A DNA stretch of 64,000 nt from Crotalaria pallida (Eukaryota > Streptophyta > Magnoliopsida > Fabales > Fabaceae): positions 135,498,501 to 135,562,500 of the forward strand of contig CM075651.1 in NCBI GenBank assembly GCA_037953625.1. The letters run 5' to 3'. The notes under the pieces were generated by a model, which did not search any database, was not told the origin of the DNA, and worked only from the letters and a program-made list of their open reading frames with translations. Shown one piece after another: positions 33,885 to 46,478 of the stretch. Position numbers and translations under genes: made by a program. How positions within the stretch are numbered: the first letter of the stretch is position 1; each line of letters opens with the position of its first letter.

Positions 33885-34170
33885 TACTCCCTCCGGCTTG
33901 AATTATAAGCAAATGCAATTATTTTTATGTTTATTAAGAAGGTTAATTGATTGTATTTAATTTTATCAAATTTATAAAAAGTATAGGTATTTTAGGAAAG
34001 TAGTATTGAGAATGAAACAAAAATTAAATAAAATCACAATTTTCTAGAGATGTTTTAGGAAAGTGGTATTGAGAATGAAACAAAATTTAATAAAGTTAGT
34101 TAGTTTTGCTTATATTTTAAATCAAGAGAAGTATGTTTTTTGTTGCTTATAATTCGAGCCGGAGGGAGTA
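33885..34170. mobile_element. Stowaway-type MITE, 286 bp
   Basis: TA-flanked. Left terminus ctccctccggcttgaattat; right terminus is the reverse complement of ataattcgagccggagggag. It is nearly the reverse complement of the body of 30,309-30,600. Confidence 0.9.
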
Positions 34171-34179
34171 TGTATAAGA

Positions 34180-36120
34180 GTCCCATACATTTGAAGAGGA
34201 ATTTTTTATATATCTTTTTAATAAATTTTTCTTAAAACCACCTACTTAACCATAGAAAATTCAAGTAACACATCAGTTTTATGTAGCTAGAGAAAGTAAC
34301 ATGTCGTTTTTCTATGATTAGAAGGATATAATTATACAGCTTCATCTGTTATAATGATACATCATTGCTTATTACACATAGTAAGATATAGATGCAGAAA
34401 TAAAATACCCAAGAAAACAGTATTGAAGGGTTGGTGTTTTATGTTCAAGAAGCAATAAAAGTGGATATTGCACGCACTACCTAACATGGGTAATAGTAAA
34501 TTGTACAAATGGGTGGAAAGCCTTATTCTTTCTTCATTAAAAATGTAAAATTCTTGTAATGCAGCATGCAATTGAGTACATGGTATGAGAAACCATGGAC
34601 AAACATGGAGAGGGACATAGTCCAAGGGAGAAAAGATTATAAAAGCCAGCAGCCTTACAGAAAAGTGATTAGATTCCTTAGTACCATATTTTTTTTTTTG
34701 CCTATTATATGTATTAGAACTTAGCAAATGGGGGGTAGCCACCTGTAAATGATGATTTGCCCTTTTATGTGGAGACCCTGTTGATTGGTACCATGTTAAA
34801 ATAAAATTAGTAAGAACCTTAGAAATGTAATATTTATTAATTATAATATTGTATTAGTGAGAGTTGGTTCATGGTTGGCATGGCTCACCTTTTTGGAAAG
34901 TTAAATAGCAAACAACCAAATCTCATCCAAATCAACGTGGGTTAGGAGTTGGGGATTCGAGATCTCTTAAGCAGAGCTTTGCAATTTTTTAACCTGAATC
35001 ACTGAATCAAAGACTGTTAAGTCTGTTACTTCAAGTATTGGAAGAAATCAAATGTCTCACACTTTGTATTACTTCATTTTGTGTTATTTCATCATTTTAT
35101 ATGTTAAGCATTTCGCAATTGATAAAAATTTATAATTTATTAAATTTTTAATTAATTTGTTATGTTTCAATCAATCACAATATATTGATATATGCAATAA
35201 CACAAAATATGAGATAACAGGTTTAGTCTCTGAAAGTATAAATTTGAATAAATTAGCATAATAATTAAAGTAGTATGCTAATAATCATTGATTCAGTTGC
35301 CAAAAATCAAACTTGGAGTTGATAGAGATTTGACACATATGGATGTGAGGACGATGTTGATGAGTAAACTATAAATATCTCTTTAAGCGTTTTTTAACAA
35401 TGAGACATGCTTTAACCGTGATGAACCTCCGGAACCAAAATCACTTAAACTTTTATTTATTTATTTTTTTTTTAAAAAAAAAGCGTAAGAGTTTAGCATG
35501 GTTCATGGCATGATGAGATTATGTGCCAAAAATATCATTCACTCTTGTGCTTTAATCATTTAAAAAACGCATGTTTGGAACTTTTTATTATGTGCATTTT
35601 TATATACTTGGTACGTCATGCCAAGCTTCAATTATATGTAAACATGCTTCTGCAGCAGTTTTATCTTCAACACTTGTTTCAAAACCAAATTATTGATATG
35701 TGAATAAACTATACAGTAGTTGGTAATTGTTTATAGTACAAAAGAAGTTGTGTTTTGTTTTTTAATTTGTTGAAGATCTTATTCCAATTAAAGATATATG
35801 ATTCATTATGAATTCTCCAGAGGGTTGAGTGAAGATTTCTGTTTCTCTGTCAATTCAAATGTAGCACTTTTATGCGGATTGAGGTGTTGGGACTTCTTTT
35901 TTAAATAGAAAGCCTTTGCCCCCACCTAAAAACCCTTCTTTAACCAGAGGATTGTATCAAACATACATTATCACAACTCAAGAGTTTTTTTTTTAAGTCA
36001 CATTTTAGAAATTTTAGATTTTTTTTAATGTTAATATTTGACAATTTTTAGGTAGCATTTAGTTTTTTCTCATATTTGTCCTTATTAATTATTTATGCTT
36101 TTTTTAACATTGAAAAATGA
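34180..36120. other. No supported gene
   Basis: AT-rich. The longest ORF (minus, 34,742 down to 34,362, 126 codons) has no domain I recognise and an unconvincing composition. I leave it uncalled. Confidence 0.45.
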
Positions 36121-36123
36121 ATA

Positions 36124-36302
36124 ACTAACTAGTGAAGGCTAGCACAGATGGTAAGAGATTTGTTGCTACTTAAGTATGTGGTGGGGGTTCGATCCTCGGC
36201 TCTTGCGAATATAAGAGGCGTCGCTGGGAAACTAGTCCCCAAAAGGGACCGACAATGTTGAAAGAATTAGTCACCCAATTGCGCGAATAGATACCTTAGA
36301 AA
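36124..36302 (+). mobile_element. tRNA-type SINE
   Basis: It has an A-box-like agcacagatggtaag, a B-box-like gggggttcgatcctc, and a 3' block ending caattgcgcgaatagatacc plus an A-run. Flanks taactaact and taactaatt may be a decayed duplication. Same family as the minus-strand copy at 3,843-4,040. Confidence 0.72.
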
Positions 36303-36398
36303 AAAAATATTGTATTAACTAATTGAATAAATAAAGAGTACCTAAATTAGTGAGATTAAATTAAAAATTTGGTAGTTCCAATACTATCAATTGTGGAA

Positions 36399-36676
36399 TA
36401 CTCCCTCCTCCGCTTCCTATTATAAGAAAAAATAACCGAAATCACATATATTAAAAAAGTTAGTTGAATGTATTTAATTTTCTTAAAATCATAAAAAATA
36501 TTGCTACTTTAGGAAAGTTGCATTGGGAATGAAACAAAAACCAAATGAGATCATTATTTTCTAGAAACATTTTATGAATGATTGTATTGAGAATAAAAAG
36601 TTAGTTAATTTTTTTTTATATTAAAGACCAAGAAAAGTATGTCTGAATTTTCTTATATTAAAGACCGGAGGGAGTA
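36399..36676. mobile_element. Stowaway-type MITE, 278 bp
   Basis: TA-flanked. Left terminus ctccctcctccgcttcctat; right terminus is the reverse complement of aagaccggagggag. The inner block ttaggaaagttgcattggga links it to the 33,885 family. Confidence 0.8.
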
Positions 36677-36841
36677 CCTCAATATTAAGTAAGGATAAAA
36701 GTGTAAAGTTGTAATATAATTTTTTTTTTAAAGATCAAGATACTTAACTAATGTTTTTTTATAGGCAAAGTAAGATACTTAACTAATGTTAATTAATTTT
36801 ATTAATCTTTGTGATTCGGTTCAAAGTTGCATTAATTAATA

Positions 36842-37020
36842 AAAAATGCTAAAGAGTGTCTTTAAGATATTGTTTAAGAGAATAAAAGATGTAATTTTAT
36901 TTTAAAAAATGTTGAATTTAAAATATCGAAAATTAATAGACTTAAATTTTTAATGAATTTTTTCTTAATGTATTCCTTAATCAATATGCCCTTATGACAC
37001 TGATTAGTAAGACCCTTAAT
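36842..37020. mobile_element. Short AT-rich inverted-repeat element
   Basis: Opens aatgctaaagagtgtcttta and closes with tgacactgattagtaagacc. The inner part is atttaaaatatcgaaaatta. Same type as 31,750-31,945. Confidence 0.55.
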
Positions 37021-37029
37021 TATAAGGAT

Positions 37030-38040
37030 AGGAGAGAGTAGCAAACAAAAACTCATGTTGATTTTATCTTCCTGCAAACTGGCATAATTCATATTCCTTA
37101 AAAAGTTTTATGAATTTCATGCAGACATACTTGATTGCACAGCATATGATGAGACTTGAATTATTACTTTGAAACTTTTCCAACCCCTTTTTGGCCTTCA
37201 CTTTTGCCTAAATGTTTAATTCCACAGGAAAACCAAACTTTTAAATTTTGCAGATGCACTATGGAAAATGCAAGGTTCCTTCCTGTGCTGTTTTTCTCTT
37301 CTCTATTTTTTCACCCTTCTCTCTCATGTGAAATTAATCTAAAGATATGGGGGGGACCCCCCTTCCCCCCCTCCCATAGCTTGAACAATTTTGTGATAAG
37401 AGTACCTGCTATTCCAAACTCTTTGTCCCTTGCAAGCAAATGAGTGTCTCAAAAGATATTAAAGAGCAGACAATAAGGCATAGGTTAGAGTACCATTAGC
37501 ACAAAACAGGTATACATAGTTAGTCCCTTTAAATCTGACATTTTGTTTGGTAAATGTCAATTCTCAATTACATAAGCCTTTTAGCTTAATTGTACATTCA
37601 TGATTAATTGATTACTCAAATTATGTATGTAAGGTGGGTGGATAGAAAGACTAGCAAATCTAGCCCTTCTCTTTCTCCCAAAATTTGCTGCCTACCATGA
37701 CAAACTCACCTGCATAGAAAAGTTCAACTAGTGAAAGTTATGTGGGATATTAGACATAATTTACTGTTTTTTTCCTCTCTATGGTTCACACTTGGAAGCC
37801 TATGCTTGTCGGTGTGTAGAAAATAGATAATGATATTGAGAGAGTAGATCCTTTAGTGTCAATGTCATTGATGATAAATTGGTAACCATGTAGTACCCTC
37901 TGTAAGAACAATGAAATCAATGTTATGACCTTATAGTTTAGGCATAACGGCCTATCTAATTCATATTACTTTATTTTGGCCAGAGAAGTAGTAGTAGTTG
38001 TTGTCTAATTTCTTGTTTTCTGGGTCCTATATATATGAGA
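37030..38040. other. No gene seen
   Basis: AT-rich with one short G-run and C-run near 37,349-37,375. Short ORFs only. Confidence 0.5.
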
Positions 38041-38042
38041 AA

Positions 38043-38405
38043 GCACTTTGTGCACCATAATAAAACTACATGTCAATCTTAAACGTTATTAATCTTTAAC
38101 TGCACGTTACATTTCTATTTGGGAAACCAAACAAATTATGCTTGGAGCACTAATTTCCCTGGATTTAACCATTCAGCACCAACAACAGATTTTGTGTACT
38201 ATAAAATGCACATAAATGTTGATTACAAAACACTCCGTGCACCATAATGAAACTACATGATAATCTTGAGGATAACTTACCAAATTATCTTTAACTGCAT
38301 GTTACATTTCTATTGGAGAAACCAAACAAATTATGCTTGGAGCACTAATCTCTCTGGATTTAGCTATCAGCACATCAATAGATTTTGAATACTATATAAT
38401 CGTTT
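38043..38405. repeat. Two-copy tandem repeat, unit about 187 bp
   Basis: Both copies contain gtgcaccataat, aaactacatg, tctttaactgca, gttacatttctatt, accaaacaaattatgcttgg and agcactaat in order (from 38,043 and about 38,230). They differ by small indels. Confidence 0.85.
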
Positions 38406-38834
38406 TTGGCATTGTGACAAGTAGGAGGGTATGCTTAGATTTGGGTGAAGGAACTACTTGTTGTCTTTTTACATTTGACCTCTTGAGCCTAATTAGTCCA
38501 AAAACTTGCCCAAATTGAATTAATCTTGTGATGTCATAGCTGGAACAAAATGAATGGTCATATGATTGATGATTTGATCTAATACTAAAGGACAAGTCCC
38601 GCTAACCATATGAGATTAGATCCATAATGAAGGATAACTGTCATAATGCCACCCTGTCATTATTTTAACTTATCAAACCACATCATCTTGTCTAAATGCA
38701 TCACAAAATGGACTTTTTCTTTCAAGTTTTTGAGGTTATGCAATAATAACACTTAACTCAAGTGAGTTCAACCTTAAAGATTTGAGAGAATTTAATTGAT
38801 TTTGAAAAATGTTGAATATCCTTTCACGTGTGCA

Positions 38835-39035
38835 TAGTGGTGATGTAAGGTTTTAAACTTGAGCCAATTGAGATTACTATTACGTGATTTTTACAATTTT
38901 TGCAATCATGTTATCACCATAATTGTAGTTACATCGCTCATATATTTAACAATAACAGCTCACAGTTTTGATAAATATGATTATATTGTATCATGTGAGT
39001 TGCGACTACAACCGCAATTTAAAACCATATTTATA
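38835..39035. mobile_element. Fold-back element (ttttaaa..gcaattt arms)
   Basis: The left end gatgtaaggttttaaac and right end gcgactacaaccgcaatttaaaacc are inverted relative to each other. The interior has further short inverted blocks. Resembles the gttttaaattacgattacg motif at 20,459. Confidence 0.45.
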
Positions 39036-39083
39036 TTATAATTGAGTTCCGTATTCGACTATCGTTTTCAAATGAAGAATCAT

Positions 39084-39392
39084 TTATTTATCTGAGTCAC
39101 CCATCCAGTGAAAAGTTATTAATTCCTTTTCTTCTTTTTGGGGAGGGGCTTTTGGTACACTCAAAAGAATATCCTTCTTATAAGGTGAAGCATTGTGACT
39201 TTGACAGCAGGTTTGGTTCACTTTTAATTCGCTTGGAGTTAAGCCAAGAAAATGGAAGAGTTTGCCAATGTCTGTTTGAATATTTTGGCAGCAACTAAAA
39301 TCCAAAAGGACTTCTAGATTAAGATTATTGAGTGCTATGTGTAGACTTTTCAATGTCATGGACTTTCCTAAAATGGTTTCGGATAGAGACAT
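39084..39392 (-). other. Unrecognised 102-codon ORF
   Basis: The minus-strand ORF from 39,392 to 39,084 starts MSLSETILGKSMTLKS and contains LFHFLGLTPSELKVNQTCC. Its composition is more protein-like than most ORFs in this desert. However, there is no promoter, exon partner or known motif that I can see. The upstream minus strand also has fairly open but stop-broken reading. It could be a decayed gene piece or chance. No function is proposed. Confidence 0.2.
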
Positions 39393-40185
39393 CCTTTGCT
39401 AGCTTTAGAGTCACTTCTTCTGAGGAATTGGAAGTATCTTTTCAAAAATATCCTTTATAGTCTCATGTCTAGTTTATCTAAGATTTCCCGGGATTCATAT
39501 CCATGTGACACAAAGCTTCAATTAACTACGTGTCCGCAAAGCCCTACCCTTTGTAGAGGGGGCTCACATGGTCACACCTCCATGCTTTTATGAGCATATA
39601 TGAAGATGACATTAGCAACATATAGGTTAATAGAAAATAATGACAACAACTAACTTCGGAATAATTAATATGTTTAATACTTACTAGTTACTAGTTACTA
39701 CACTTTAATTTGCTGTTTTTCTTGGTAATTTTATTTTACTGGGTTCCTGAATGAGAACTTTGTAGTTTGTACTATGTAGTGTTTGCTAGAAGAAATATTT
39801 TAACACTATGGGAAGTGGAATTGGAAATGCGGGATGGTCATATTTGATGGAGAATTTTCATAAAATGCTCAAGAAAATAATTTCAAAAATCTAAATATAT
39901 TTGTGAAAAAGGTGTGAATATTGGATTAAAAAATTGCGAGTTTTTTTTAACGTGAAATGACTTTCGAGTCCTATTTTGTTCTTATCTCATAATTTTAATT
40001 AAAGGAATATCAATCATATTCTATGATTGTTTTATGGCATTCATGTTGGAAGTCAATTTGCCTCACTTTTTATATTGTTTATTGCTAATTGATTTTGATA
40101 TAAAATCTTAACATGATGTCAAAATTACAACTCAAGTTTTTTGGATTTTTTGTCATTCGTGGATGGGATATGTTAGAATTGAAAT

Positions 40186-40360
40186 CCCGCATCATTACCA
40201 ATGAGGTGCAGTGGTGTCAGGGGCTGCATTTGGTAGGTCAAACCACGGTTCGATCTCCCACAACAACATTGGGAGAGAAATTAAACATTAACCCTGAGAT
40301 CCCCTCGAACTGGATTAGTCGGCCCAGTGGACCGGATACCAGGTGCAAACCAAAAAAGAA
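40186..40360 (+). mobile_element. tRNA-type SINE
   Basis: The head reads accaatgaggtgcagtggtg, the B-box-like part ccacggttcgatctccc, and the 3' end ggataccaggtgcaaacc then an A-run. Same family as the fragment at 9,382-9,478. Confidence 0.7.
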
Positions 40361-40454
40361 GTCTACATCACTTTTTTTTTAATATGATGTCTCATTACCA
40401 TTTTATTTTGAGATAGAATTTTAACAATTAAAATATTAAAATAATGAAAGTTAT

Positions 40455-40530
40455 TGTCTGGGCTGCAGGTACATTTAGGATTTTCCCCCTCCTCAGGTCA
40501 TTGGTTCTAGTCCCAGACCTCCCATGTAAA
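40455..40530 (+). mobile_element. 5'-truncated SINE copy
   Basis: Reads ctgggctgcaggtacattta, then ggttctagtcccagacc (B-box-like) and an A-rich tail. Matches 10,425-10,525. Short flanks aaagttatt occur on both sides. Confidence 0.6.
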
Positions 40531-40710
40531 AAAAAATAATAAAAAAAGTTATTTAGTTGTTGCATTCCTAAGAATGTGCTAAAAAATTAAAACATTATTG
40601 CAACCAAATACAAATAACACGAGAGAAATGAGGAAAAAGATAATTATATTTAATTCATAATTCTTTCTCCGTCCCTTCCCGTTTTTCAAGTTAACTTTTT
40701 TTTTAATGCT

Positions 40711-41211
40711 TATTTAGATTATTAGTTCCTGAACTTTGGAATTGGTCCTTAAACTTTTTTTTTTTCGATATTTTGAGTCCCTTAACTTTACTCAAATTTT
40801 GGAAATGGTCATTTCATCACTTAAGTAGTGATATGATCGAGGACATACCACGTCACATTCGCCAAATCGATAGGTAACGTGTCAGATGCCACATAAATTT
40901 TTTAAATTTTAAAAAATTCAAATTTATTAAAAATAATTAAAAATTGTTTGGTTTTAAAGGAAAATCAAATCTTTTAATAATTTTTAAAAAAAATAAAAAA
41001 TCATGTAGTGTCATGTGATGCTACATAACACACCATTCGTCGATATTGTGACAATGACGTGATATGTCGTCGGCTATATCATCATTTAAGTAAAGAAAAG
41101 ACCATTTTCAAAAATTGAACAAAGTTCAAGGACCCAAAGCATCGAAAAAAAAATTTAAGGACCAATTTTAAAAGGGCACTTAAGTTCAGGGATTAAAAAG
41201 TTAAATAAACA
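40711..41211. mobile_element. Mutator-type MITE, family B
   Basis: The left part (gttcctgaactttggaattg, tcaaattttggaaatggtca) pairs with the right part (tgaacaaagttcaaggaccc, gggcacttaagttcaggga). Same family as 29,916-30,747. The terminal bases are decayed and no duplication is clear. Confidence 0.65.
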
Positions 41212-41214
41212 TTT

Positions 41215-41760
41215 ATTTTAAAATTCTATAAGAAGTATAGTTAGGACACTTATTAATAAAATCTTTATTTATATAGGTTATTAATTTTGTTTTTTCTTCT
41301 TCTTAAAGTTAGAGCTACCTTATGGACTTGGTGGGGGATGCCTAGTGTCCCAGTGAGATATCTAGATGAGATAGTGTTCGAGAGATGAACAAGGATAAAA
41401 GAATAGAAAACTATGATGAAGAGCATTATCGAGATTAAATCCAGCTATTCTTCTTATATGTCCTTAGTAGTCAGCTCGTTGTATTATGTAAGTTATTCCC
41501 ATATTGATTAGAAAGAAATTATGGACATAAATAGTTTGAAATAATGATATTTTTCCTTCTTTTTTTTTACCGACATGTACCTCTCATCTTACAATTTGTT
41601 TTTTTCTTTTTTTTTTTTATCACATCACCAATTACATTTTTTTTTTTAATTTGGTTTCTCTCTTCCGTATATCATGTGTACCCAAAATGATGACATAGGA
41701 GAGGCATTTTTCAACTTGGGTGCTTGTAGCAATCGGCCAACTTGGATGTTTTATAAATTT
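41215..41760. other. No gene seen
   Basis: Spacer with T-rich runs. The tgggggatgcctagtgtccc stretch near 41,332 is not assigned. Confidence 0.45.
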
Positions 41761-41761
41761 A

Positions 41762-42046
41762 TACTACCTTCGTCCCTAGATATAAAGTTTTCTTGACACT
41801 TTTATTTTGTCCCTATTTATAAAGCCTCATACCAATTTTCAATGATCATTAATTACTTTTTTCCACAAACACCCCATATTTATTTAACACTTTTTAGATT
41901 CTCAATAATATTAATAGGGGTAATTTTGAAATTACATATCAAAAGTTCACATTTCTAATACAATTAACTAAATTTTTCCACTTTCTTAATGGACGTGAAA
42001 TCACCAAAAGAGACTTTATATCTTTATATTTAGGGACGGAGGGAAC
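41762..42046. mobile_element. Stowaway-type MITE
   Basis: Left terminus ctaccttcgtccctagatat after TA; right end tttagggacggaggga, with the right TA mutated. Inner blocks match 3,331-3,607. Confidence 0.78.
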
Positions 42047-42760
42047 ATGAATTAATTTCAGTCATTAATGCAACAAGAAAAGTTTCCTTTTAGGGCAGTT
42101 ACATATTTTATTTTTCGGGTGTGTGGGCTGTTTTCATAGTCGTTTTTATGGGCTCTACGGAGACCGAACTTGTTGATGGGCCTCAAGTTAATACCCTTCT
42201 CAAACCAAACCTTCTCTTGAATTTCAAGTTTTCAACTATTTTGACCAAACAAAAACAAATTAACTTCTGATTACGTTCAGACAACTTACACCTGTTGATC
42301 TTAAATTCACTCGCTGGGGATGAAAAGTCAATATTTGAGTAAATTTTACCCAAAATAATTCAAAGGTTGGCTGAACAAGTGAACAGGTATGTTGAATTAT
42401 GTCGAATCAAAGGTCTTCGGCTTTATTATTACCAATAATTACTTACCGGTAATTGTTTTCGAATTTCACCTTCTCCCTCTCTTCCACTTTATCGGTCACT
42501 TTAAAAATTCGAGAATGTATTAATTGATTTTTTACAACTTTAATCTTGTATTTAATGTGTTGAAATATGTGAAATTGATGATAATTAATGTACTTCGAGA
42601 TATTATAGTAAAATTATTTAATAATTCTCTTGAAAATTAAAGTATGAAATGAATTTCTTAATCCGTGTGAAATTTGTAGAGGGACAGTTAAATTGGAATT
42701 TGGAACGAAAAGAGTAGTTGATTAGCCGAATGATGTTCTTAGCTAGTAATAATGGATGAG

Positions 42761-43002
42761 TACTCCCTCGTCTCCATTTTTTAGTCCTCAGTCTCCATTT
42801 TTATAGATGGGTTTAATTAGAATAATTTTCGACATTCCCGAGTTGGAAATGTATTTTTTCAAATACATTATTATTGAAAAATGTATTTTTAAAATCGAAA
42901 AATGTAATTTTTTATTCGGGAATGTCGAAAAATATTTCGATTAACCCCATTGAAAAAATAAATGGAGATTGAGAACTAAAAAGTGGGGGTCAAAAAGTAG
43001 TA
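42761..43002. mobile_element. MITE with inverted ends, about 240 bp
   Basis: TA then ctccctcgtctccatttttt on the left. The right end reads ttgagaactaaaaagtgggg, near-inverse to the left subterminal part, with TA beyond. The centre (aaatgtaattttttattcggg) folds back on aatgtatttttt. Confidence 0.65.
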
Positions 43003-43194
43003 CTAAATATGGATTCTCAATAATCTAAGTGATTAACATCTACTCGCTTTGTTTCTAAGTATAAGCCCTTGGAAATGTTTTACACTTGAATTAAAAAAAA
43101 AAAAGTTAGAAAGTAGATAATAGTATTAAATTTGTCTATAATTAAAGATATATTTCTAAATTTATCCTAATTATTATAGCACAATAGTGGAGAG

Positions 43195-44793
43195 TGTAAG
43201 TTCCATGATGAATGTTTTGATAATGACAAAGTGTTTTGAACAAGCTATCATGTGTTGATCAAGTTCAAGTTCAACAAGCAACAACAAACATCAAGTGGAG
43301 AAGAGAGAAAGCAAGCTCATGAAGATTTAGTTTGAGTGTAATTGTAATTGTTTTATCTTTTGCCTCTCAAGCTTCTTAGGTCTTTTATTTGGGTAGTTTA
43401 TTTAGAGGGTAGTGAATCTCTATCATAATCATGATTAAATCATAATTTGAGTTTTCACTTAACCTAGAATCAATAGGTGGCTTAAAGGTTTGAAAGGAAA
43501 GGTTTAGTTTTGAGAAAACAAGTTTTAAACAAGTATCAGACATGTTTAATCGATTAAGATCATATTTAATCGATTACTACTCGATTAAGGCAAGATTTAA
43601 TCGATTAAGTACTGCTGAATTGGTTTTTTAAAATACGATTTTCACTTCTCAAAATCAGTTTTCAAGTGCTACAACTTTGGGTATTCTATATAAACTTATT
43701 CCTAACCTTTGTGATTAATATACATCACTTTCATAATCAATTTTACAAGAATCAAGTCACTCTATTCTCTCTCAATTCCAAAGATCAAAAGCTTTCTATT
43801 TTACATTCTTTGATCAAGAACCTTTGAATCTCTTATTGTGAATTGTCATAGCTATTGATTGAGATTCATAGGATTGTTATTGTGTATTCAATTGTGTTGT
43901 AATCTTTACAAAAGGCAAGCCATCTACAACAACAAAGAAGACTTGGTGTATCGTTTATCATCAAGCAAGTTCATTCAAGCAATTGAAGAAGAAGAAAGTC
44001 TTAGTTGTGAATCAAGCAAAGTGAAGCCTTGGTGTGTGGATTATCATCAAGCAAGTGAAGACTTGTTGTGTGGATTATCAACAAGGGGTAGAGGTTAGAT
44101 TAGAGAGAAGATCAATAGGATTACAAGGCAAGGGTGTGGAGTATCTCTTGTAGGCTAGCAAGAAGGGAGTCTTGTGAGGCATTTACTTGTAATTTGAGAA
44201 CTCTAATTCCTCATAGTGAAGAATCTCCCTTGGTTGAAGAGGGGACTGGATGTAGCTTTCAAGCGGATGAAAGTGAACCAGGATAAATCACTGTGTCGTA
44301 TCTCTAAACCCTTAACTCTTTACATTCAAGTCATTGATTGTGTTCTTGGTTGTAAACCTAGAGAAAGATTGATTTTCATAATTGATTGAATTGAATCTTT
44401 ATTGTTCAAATTAACTTGGGGAAAATCATTTTCATAACCTAGGTAATCAATAAGAATATAGGTGTTAATTGTTTCCGCTGAATCTCTAATTATACGTGTT
44501 GATTGATTGATTTTCGTATGCGATTGAAAAGTGATTTTTCAGTTTCTGATAGATTTAATCGATTAAGCACATTCTTAATCGATTAAGGACTTTTGAACTT
44601 TCAGGCTTAATCGATTAAACTTCAGAATAATCGATTAAGACAGTTTAAATTTGCAAAAATCATTTGTTTTAATTGTTTCGATTTGTTTCGTTCGAAAATC
44701 TTTCAAGGTTTCTTTTACACCTATTCAACCCCCCCTTCTAGGTGTGTTCCTAGGGTTCCTTAGTTGTTTCAACCACCAATTGCGGTTTCCTCA
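43195..44793. mobile_element. Solo LTR, 1,599 bp, with 5-bp target-site duplication
   Basis: It begins tgtaagttcc and ends ggtttcctca, with gagag on both sides (43,190-43,194 and 44,794-44,798). No primer-binding site, polypurine tract or pol reading is attached, so it is a solo LTR left by recombination. Near its 3' end is cctattcaacccccccttct, a feature I recall from LTRs of legume retroelements. Short ORFs inside it are incidental. The superfamily is not determined; copia-type is my guess. Confidence 0.88.
43545..44640. repeat. Two clusters of TTAATCGATTAA motifs inside the solo LTR
   Basis: At least eight full or partial copies of the palindrome ttaatcgattaa lie in two groups, 43,547-43,603 (four) and 44,551-44,640 (four). 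Each group is within 100 bp, and the groups are about 1 kb apart. Confidence 0.85.
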
Positions 44794-44845
44794 GAGAGAT
44801 ATCGTGTTTTGAATTTTTCTCATTGTTTTTATTTTTTGGGTCTTG

Positions 44846-44993
44846 CTAAAAGGATACTAAAAGTGGAAAAAATTCATAAGTCCAAGGTATTTACTTTCTC
44901 GAGAATTTTAAAAAGTGCATTTTCCCATAACTTTTAACCACATTTAATCTCTTAATAATTGCCATTGCGGCACTCTTTAGCATTTTCCTTTTT
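44846..44993. mobile_element. Short AT-rich inverted-repeat element
   Basis: Opens cttgctaaaaggatactaaa, contains aaattcataagtccaaggta as at 25,617, and closes gcactctttagcattttcc. It follows the solo LTR by about 50 bp. Confidence 0.6.
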
Positions 44994-45358
44994 TTTTACA
45001 ACTCATTTGGTGGATAGGTAAGAAAAATATAATGCAATATTTTGTCTAATTATATTATTATTCAGAGTTTGGTGAGTCAGCAAGATAAGATACTGTTATC
45101 TCGATATGATAGTGTTATTTTTCCTTTCATGCCTTCACACGCTAACAGTACTGCCATTACCATCATCACACTACCATTATTGTCATCATCGATCTCATTA
45201 ACATTAACATCAACGTTATCTAGTTTTCATTAAATACTGAATAAAATAAATTAAAAGATATCATACTCATATCTTATTTTACACTTTATCATATCACATT
45301 CTTATTATTATTTTTTACCATCAAACCAATCCTTAAGATCTTCAATATATAAATCTTT

Positions 45359-45867
45359 GGCTTATTTATGGTTTTGATCCCTAAAAGTTCAACGTGTTTT
45401 GTTTTTAGTCCCTATAAGTTATTTTGACCGGGACTAGTCCTTAATTTTTCAAACATTTTGGTTTTGGTCCTCTCCGTTACAAAAAATCAGTTATTTATTG
45501 ACATAGTTAACAAAAATACACACCAACTACCACAGGGTAGGTGTGACGTGGTGCCAAATAGATGATATTACATAGATGATTCAGGCCTATAAACTCAAAA
45601 TTTTGCGTAAGAGAGCATTTTGTGTATTGGACCATTTTGCGTCCGTGGATCTCTATCATCCACGTTATGTCAGCTATTTGGCATCACTTCAGACCACATA
45701 GACGGCTAATGTGATGTTCCGCCAGTTACACAAACAAATAACATATTTTTACTAACGGAGGAGATCAAAACCAAAATGTTTGAAAATTTAAGAATTAGTC
45801 CCGATCAAAATAACTTTTAGGGAATAAAACCAAAACACGCTGAACTTCCTAAACACATAAATAAGCC
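45359..45867. mobile_element. Mutator-type MITE, family A, 509 bp
   Basis: Termini ggcttatttatggttttgat and cacataaataagcc. The exact 9-bp duplication is taaatcttt (45,350-45,358 and 45,868-45,876). Its length is the same as 19,699-20,207, but its centre runs in the opposite order. Confidence 0.93.
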
Positions 45868-46032
45868 TAAATCTTTCCTCAATAAAAAATAAAGTAAGAT
45901 TCTAAATTTCTACTCTAACACCTAATTTCATATTATAATCGACATATAGTGATTGAAAGTATTCACCACAAAATCCCAATCATCATCAAATATCAATATT
46001 CTTTTTTTTATATAATAAATATCAATATTCAT

Positions 46033-46305
46033 TACTCCATCCATTTCATATGTAATGTGTTTTAAGGTTATCCAGGGGTTTTAAGAAATAGTTAAATGAT
46101 GTAAGAATTTGTTGTATTTTGACTATAATACCCCTATATAATCACTATTGAAGAGAGAAAGATATTGGAAGTGAAAAAATAGTGTAATAAATAGGGGTGT
46201 GTTTGAAAAATTAGCATTAATTATGTATTGAGTTTATAAAAGAACAAGATTTATGAAACATAGTACAAATGCTAAAACAACATCACATATGAAACGGATG
46301 GAGTA
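46033..46305. mobile_element. Tc1/mariner-type MITE, 273 bp
   Basis: TA-flanked. Left terminus ctccatccatttcatatgta; right terminus is the reverse complement of acatatgaaacggatggag. Fragment relative at 9,485-9,652. Confidence 0.88.
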
Positions 46306-46478
46306 TGATTTTTCATATTAAAAATGCTATAACAACATCGAAATATGATGATATTAATATGAATATTAATAATTTCCAATCGTTTTCTCTTTTTTATCTT
46401 TTTCATATTTGTTTAATTAATGTATATTTCTTATGATATCTTTTAAAAAAAAAGGTATAAATATGGATATTTAAATAA

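Noticed and set aside
34362..34742. 126-codon minus-strand ORF
   Set aside because: No recognisable motif, no exon partners, no promoter, and composition expected of AT-rich DNA. Length alone is not enough.
43195..44793. Complete LTR retrotransposon
   Set aside because: Only one LTR is present between the two copies of gagag; there is no internal coding region.
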